Source of the DNA: Candidatus Woesearchaeota archaeon
Lineage (GTDB): Archaea; Nanobdellota; Nanobdellia; Woesearchaeales; UBA11576
Direction: 5' to 3'
Assembly: GCA_013203345.1 (NCBI GenBank)
Contig: JABMQF010000005.1
Coordinates: 1 to 33,738 of the forward strand
Length of the DNA stretch: 33,738 nt
Shown here: one piece after another, positions 30,543-33,738 of the stretch
Layout: each line of letters begins with the position of its first letter
Numbering within the stretch: the first letter of the stretch is position 1
Program-made: the position numbers and the translations under genes
Notes under the pieces: generated by a model
The model's input: only the letters and a program-made list of their open reading frames with translations
What the model was told of the DNA's origin: nothing
Databases searched by the model: none

Positions 30543-31829
30543 ATGAAAAACGAGCTCGACATACATTCTTTCTCCAAAAGGCTGAGCAGCATCCAGGACT
30601 TCGCGCGAGACGGAGCGGTCAGCAAAGGATCAAAGACGAAAAAGCCCATCAGCAAGAAAAACGCCCAACTGATCCTGAAATACGACGAGGCCAGATCATT
30701 CGAAGGAATCAAGAAAGCCACACGGATGGCAGACATCCACAGGCTCATACAGACCGCCAGAATCCTCAACAAGAACTTCGACAAGGCCAGGAAGAGCGAA
30801 ATCAAGACGATGGTCGCGTCCCTAGAGACCAAGTACAGCGCCTGGACCCGCGCCAAGATGCGAATGACCTTCAAACGCTTCTACAAATGGACAAAGCAAG
30901 GCGAAGACTACCTCAACATCGAAGAATTCCCAGAAGAGGTCCGCTTCATACGCAGAGGCCTGAAAAAGAAAGACCTCCCACGCATCCAGCGAAGCGAGTG
31001 CTGGAACGAAGACGAGATGCAGACACTGCTCACCTCAGCCACACACCCACGCGACAAAGCCATCATCTCAGTGCTCACCGAGACAGGCGCACGAGTGGGA
31101 GAGATCGGCAACCTCCACATCGGCGACGTCTACCAAGACGAGTTCAGCTACCTACTACACCTCCACGGAAAAACAGGAGACCGCGATGACAGAGTGCTCT
31201 ACTCAGGACCACACCTCGCACACTGGCTCAACAGCCACCCAGACCGGAACAACCCCACAGCACCACTCTTCACCCTCCTCAGCAGCCAAAAACCGATCAA
31301 ATACGCCGGACTAAAGGCAATACTCATAAGACTGGCCAAAAAAGCCGGCCTCGAAAACAAGAAATGCAATCCCCACATCTTCCGCCACAGCCGCGCCACA
31401 CTCCTCGCAGAACAAGGATGGCCCGAACCAATAATCAAAGAATACCTTGGCTGGCGAAAGGACAGCGACATGCTCGCCACCTACAGCCACATCGCATCCC
31501 GAACAGCGAACCGCTGGATGCTAAAAGCCCACGGAATCGGAACAGAAGACAACACCAAACCCAAACTCAAAGCACAACTCTGCGCAACATGCCACGCAGA
31601 AAACGGACCAGACGCCAAATTCTGCAACCGCTGCGCAAGACCGCTCACACACGAAACCATACTCAACTACAACCACGAAAAACAGAAGGCGACCGACGCA
31701 CTCAACAACCTTGTCGACGATCCCAAATACGGACCAGCCCTGCGAAAACTCCTATCAGACTTCTTCAACGAAAAACACAAAACGCAAACAGAAACCACAA
31801 ATACGCAATCACAAACACGAAGCGCGTAA
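30543..31829 (+). CDS. Tyrosine recombinase/integrase with zinc-ribbon tail
   Basis: 428 aa. N-terminal SAM-like core-binding domain (~60-130). Catalytic domain with all expected residues: Arg184 (TGARVGEI), Lys210 (HGKTGD), His278-x-x-Arg281 (HIFRH), Trp304 (LGWRKDSDM) and nucleophile Tyr314 (LATYSHI). A zinc ribbon CATC...CNRC (Cys347, 350, 361, 364) and a Lys/Thr-rich end follow. The gene is intact, not split by an attachment site as in SSV-type elements. GGAGGTG lies 9 bases before ATG 30543; the GTG at 30534 overlaps that site. It probably drives insertion into the adjacent tRNA-Gln. Confidence 0.93.
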   Translation: MKNELDIHSFSKRLSSIQDFARDGAVSKGSKTKKPISKKNAQLILKYDEARSFEGIKKATRMADIHRLIQTARILNKNFDKARKSEIKTMVASLETKYSAWTRAKMRMTFKRFYKWTKQGEDYLNIEEFPEEVRFIRRGLKKKDLPRIQRSECWNEDEMQTLLTSATHPRDKAIISVLTETGARVGEIGNLHIGDVYQDEFSYLLHLHGKTGDRDDRVLYSGPHLAHWLNSHPDRNNPTAPLFTLLSSQKPIKYAGLKAILIRLAKKAGLENKKCNPHIFRHSRATLLAEQGWPEPIIKEYLGWRKDSDMLATYSHIASRTANRWMLKAHGIGTEDNTKPKLKAQLCATCHAENGPDAKFCNRCARPLTHETILNYNHEKQKATDALNNLVDDPKYGPALRKLLSDFFNEKHKTQTETTNTQSQTRSA

Positions 31830-31952
31830 GCAAACAGTCACATCTTTCTTCTCCAACAGTGGAGAACACAAATATTCCCGACGAGAAAACAAAGTCCCAA
31901 GCACCAACAGTGCCCACTTCTTCATAAACATAAACAAACCCCACACCATAAC

Positions 31953-32285
31953 ATGGTGTTCACACAGATCATACCAAAGCGCTACGAGACGTTCTGCAGA
32001 TGCATAGATGCCCTGCTCAACAACAGGGACGGCCTCTTCCAGTCCGAACTCAAGAGACTCGTATACGAAAAAAGCTGGCGAAACAACGTAAAGAAAGAAA
32101 TAGAACTCTGGAACCACCTCATCTCCCAACACTACCCGGGATACGCATTTGTCGAGGCCACACCAATGAGAAACCCAAACACCTGCAAAACAAACGAAGT
32201 CCTATACAAAATACCAGAAGAACTCATCGTGCAAAACGCACCAGACCACTACTACCTAAAATCAACCGAGGTGAAAAAGCAATGA
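31953..32285 (+). CDS. Unknown protein of the integrated element
   Basis: 110 aa. Helical N-terminus (YETFCRCIDALLNNRDGLFQSELKRLVYEKSW) that looks like a winged-helix or DNA-binding module, then a mixed region (YPGYAFVEATPMRNPNTCKTNEVLYKIP). A TATA-like box near 31925 is about 27 bases upstream, so probably leaderless. Its stop overlaps the next ATG (ATGA). No family recognised. Confidence 0.6.
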   Translation: MVFTQIIPKRYETFCRCIDALLNNRDGLFQSELKRLVYEKSWRNNVKKEIELWNHLISQHYPGYAFVEATPMRNPNTCKTNEVLYKIPEELIVQNAPDHYYLKSTEVKKQ

Positions 32286-32527
32286 AAGATACAAAAGAAA
32301 CAAAAAATGAAGGACCAGAGAAAAAGTTCAAAGCAGGAAGCATAACGGCAACTATCTGGAAAGCAAAGCAAGAAGGCAGCAAGACGCTGCTAACAGTATT
32401 CGAAAAAAGCTACAAGAACAAAGAGGATGAATGGCAAACAACGAACCACTTCACTGCAAGGGATCTGCCCGTTGTCTCCTGGCTCGCAAAGCAAGCCTTC
32501 GAGTTCGTCACTGATAAAGAGAAGTGA
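32282..32527 (+). CDS. Small conserved-type protein of the integrated element
   Basis: 81 aa. KKFKAGSITATIWKAKQ ... LLTVFEKSYKNKEDEWQTTNHFTARDLPVVSWLAKQAFEFV follows a small all-beta-plus-helix pattern I recall from many archaeal and bacterial mobile or plasmid-borne proteins of unknown role; the recollection is not checked. It starts within the previous stop codon (ATGA) and is followed 5 bases later by the membrane protein gene, so the three are an operon. Confidence 0.7.
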   Translation: MKDTKETKNEGPEKKFKAGSITATIWKAKQEGSKTLLTVFEKSYKNKEDEWQTTNHFTARDLPVVSWLAKQAFEFVTDKEK

Positions 32528-32532
32528 GCAAC

Positions 32533-33738
32533 ATGAAAGCAGCAATCCTCCTCATAGCGATAGCACTCGTACTCTTCCTCGCGGGGCCCGCAGAAGCCGC
32601 GGAGACACTCAGTGCCGACGCACAAAGAGTCTTCGAAGCAATCGGACGAATAAACATCGAACATTTCTACGAGCAGTACTGGTCGCTCGTCGACCTGGCG
32701 ATCTACCTGGTGCTATTCGTAAGCCTCTCACAACTCAGCCTGGGAAAGCACCTCACAGGCAGACACGGACGAATGGTAGCATTAGCAGTAGGACTATCAC
32801 TCAGCCTCGGCCTCGTGCTCACGGAAAGCGCAATGGGATTCAACCTAAGAAGCTTCGGCCCAGTAGCAGCCCTGATAACCGTCGGTGCTGTAGGACTTGT
32901 CATAGCTATATCACTGACTAAGCTTGGAATGCACAAGACCACAGCGGCAAGCGCATCCTTCGCAATGATGTACTTCTCACTACAAGCAGTAACACCAGGC
33001 CTCTACAGCTGGATGTACCAACGAGCACCATGGATGAGCATACTGCTATTCCTATGCCTCATCTATGCCATCGTACAAGCCACACGACAACTACTACCCA
33101 GAACCTGGAAAATTCGAGGGCCAATAGTTGCAGCACCAGAAGGGAGAAGCGGAAGAAGCATCGAACAAGAAGAAAAAGCGGTAAGAGGCGTTCATATAAT
33201 CACACGCAAAGAGCACAAGAACACCAAAGCAATGAGAAACGCCCTAAAAAGGCTCATCAAGCACATCCGAAAGGGCAAACCAAAAACCCAAATCATCACA
33301 GAACTACAAACAGCAACATTCAACAACGAAGGACTCGTCAAGCAAACCTACGCCCTAAAAGACCTAACAGAACGCCTGAGAGCAATGGACATCGTCGCCT
33401 ACCACAAAATGCGCGAGCAATACACAGGAACAGTACTCAAAGAGCATCGAAAGCACCTGCGCAAAGAGGTCCACGGAGAACTCGACATGCTGAAAGTCGA
33501 GAAGAAACTCGAAGAGCACGAGAAACTGATCGATGAGAGCACACTACACACAAGAAACTACCTCGCGCTCGCAGCAACGCACATAGACAAAGGAGAAGAC
33601 GAAACGGCAATAACCATCATAGGAAAAGCTGTTCAGGCCATGGACACAATAGAAAAAGCGACTCACCAAATGGGAATGATAGAAAACAAGCTGATGAAAC
33701 TACTCGAGAAAGAACACACCATCGCCGAAAGAGAGACG
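32533..33738 (+). CDS. Multi-pass membrane protein with long coiled-coil C-terminus (partial)
   Basis: Open from ATG 32533 to the right edge, 402 codons so far. A signal-like N-terminus (AILLIAIALVLFLAGPAEA) is followed by about five membrane helices (~52-70, 80-97, 106-128, 136-150, 160-178). From ~185 on it is soluble, charged and helical (EQEEKAVRGVHIITRKEHKN ... RKHLRKEVHGELDMLKVEKK), probably a coiled coil. Such a layout suits a secretion, conjugation or virion-membrane component, but no family is recognised. Confidence 0.75.
   Translation, partial: MKAAILLIAIALVLFLAGPAEAAETLSADAQRVFEAIGRINIEHFYEQYWSLVDLAIYLVLFVSLSQLSLGKHLTGRHGRMVALAVGLSLSLGLVLTESAMGFNLRSFGPVAALITVGAVGLVIAISLTKLGMHKTTAASASFAMMYFSLQAVTPGLYSWMYQRAPWMSILLFLCLIYAIVQATRQLLPRTWKIRGPIVAAPEGRSGRSIEQEEKAVRGVHIITRKEHKNTKAMRNALKRLIKHIRKGKPKTQIITELQTATFNNEGLVKQTYALKDLTERLRAMDIVAYHKMREQYTGTVLKEHRKHLRKEVHGELDMLKVEKKLEEHEKLIDESTLHTRNYLALAATHIDKGEDETAITIIGKAVQAMDTIEKATHQMGMIENKLMKLLEKEHTIAERET

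Larger units (their letters stand above)
30475..33738 (+). mobile_element. Left end of an element integrated at tRNA-Gln(UUG)
   Basis: Immediately after the tRNA come a tyrosine recombinase and three tightly packed, same-strand genes with a C-rich, less AT-rich codon style unlike the core genes (frequent GCC, ACC, CTC, CGC). tRNA 3' ends are classic targets of such recombinases. The right end lies outside the window, so no second att copy could be sought. Conjugative, viral or plasmid nature undetermined. Confidence 0.65.

Noticed and set aside
30401-31189. 262-codon ORF covering the tRNA-Gln end and integrase gene
   Set aside because: It reads another frame of the integrase gene, is extremely rich in Arg, Gln and His, and would start inside the tRNA intron.
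31364-31927. 187-codon ORF over the integrase 3' part
   Set aside because: Low-complexity Arg/Thr/Gln reading of a shifted frame; the integrase frame has all catalytic residues.
33030-33536. 168-codon ORF near the right edge
   Set aside because: A shifted frame of the membrane protein gene, whose own frame stays open for 402 codons with clear membrane helices.

Overview
The window is archaeal. Evidence: diphthine synthase (Dph5), an archaeal-type cytidylate kinase, an ATP-dependent DNA ligase, Lrp/AsnC and TrmB regulators, TATA-like boxes centred about 25-27 bases before many start codons (leaderless genes), GGTGAT/GGAGG ribosome sites before the others, and three tRNA genes whose introns fit bulge-helix-bulge (BHB) splicing motifs. 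Compact genes, many small unknown proteins and surface proteins suggest a DPANN-type lineage (Woesearchaeota-like), but that placement is inference; the domain Archaea is well supported.

Layout. 1-2.2 kb: an FKBP-type prolyl isomerase with a DEPK-repeat tail (cut by the left edge), a structured non-coding element, cytidylate kinase and a small acidic protein. 2.2-8.2 kb: a small membrane protein overlapping argS, an Lrp/AsnC regulator with a methyltransferase, asnA behind a 24-codon leader ORF, two small membrane proteins and a TrmB regulator. 8.2-13.4 kb: a secreted beta-rich protein behind a 19-codon leader ORF, then an operon glmM-glmU-glmS on the minus strand that covers fructose-6-phosphate to UDP-GlcNAc. 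13.5-17.1 kb: a winged-helix/S-layer-like fusion, three small unknown genes, a NOP2/Sun RNA m5C methyltransferase and a NUDIX hydrolase. 17.1-21.6 kb: tRNA-Gln(CUG), a zinc-ribbon mini-protein, a radical SAM enzyme, an MnmC-like methyltransferase, a GGDEF protein (very unusual in Archaea), and tRNA-Arg(GCG) behind a tRNA-like leader. 21.6-24.7 kb: lipoprotein, lamin-tail-domain protein and a membrane-anchored surface protein. 24.7-30.3 kb: DNA ligase, nitroreductase, a second copy of the structured element, ftsZ and dph5. 30.3 kb to the right edge: tRNA-Gln(UUG) followed at once by a tyrosine recombinase and genes with C-rich codon use, which I read as the left end of an integrated element.

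Most notable. All three tRNA genes carry an intron in the T-loop (59/60), and each tRNA-Gln carries a second intron elsewhere (D-loop in one, 37/38 in the other). All five introns fit a BHB motif, and removing them gives tRNAs of 73, 73 and 72 nt. Also notable are an archaeal diguanylate-cyclase-like protein with a perfect 18-bp palindrome in its promoter region, a dispersed structured element with compensatory changes in its stem, and short ORFs that end 0-2 bases before the start of a longer gene.
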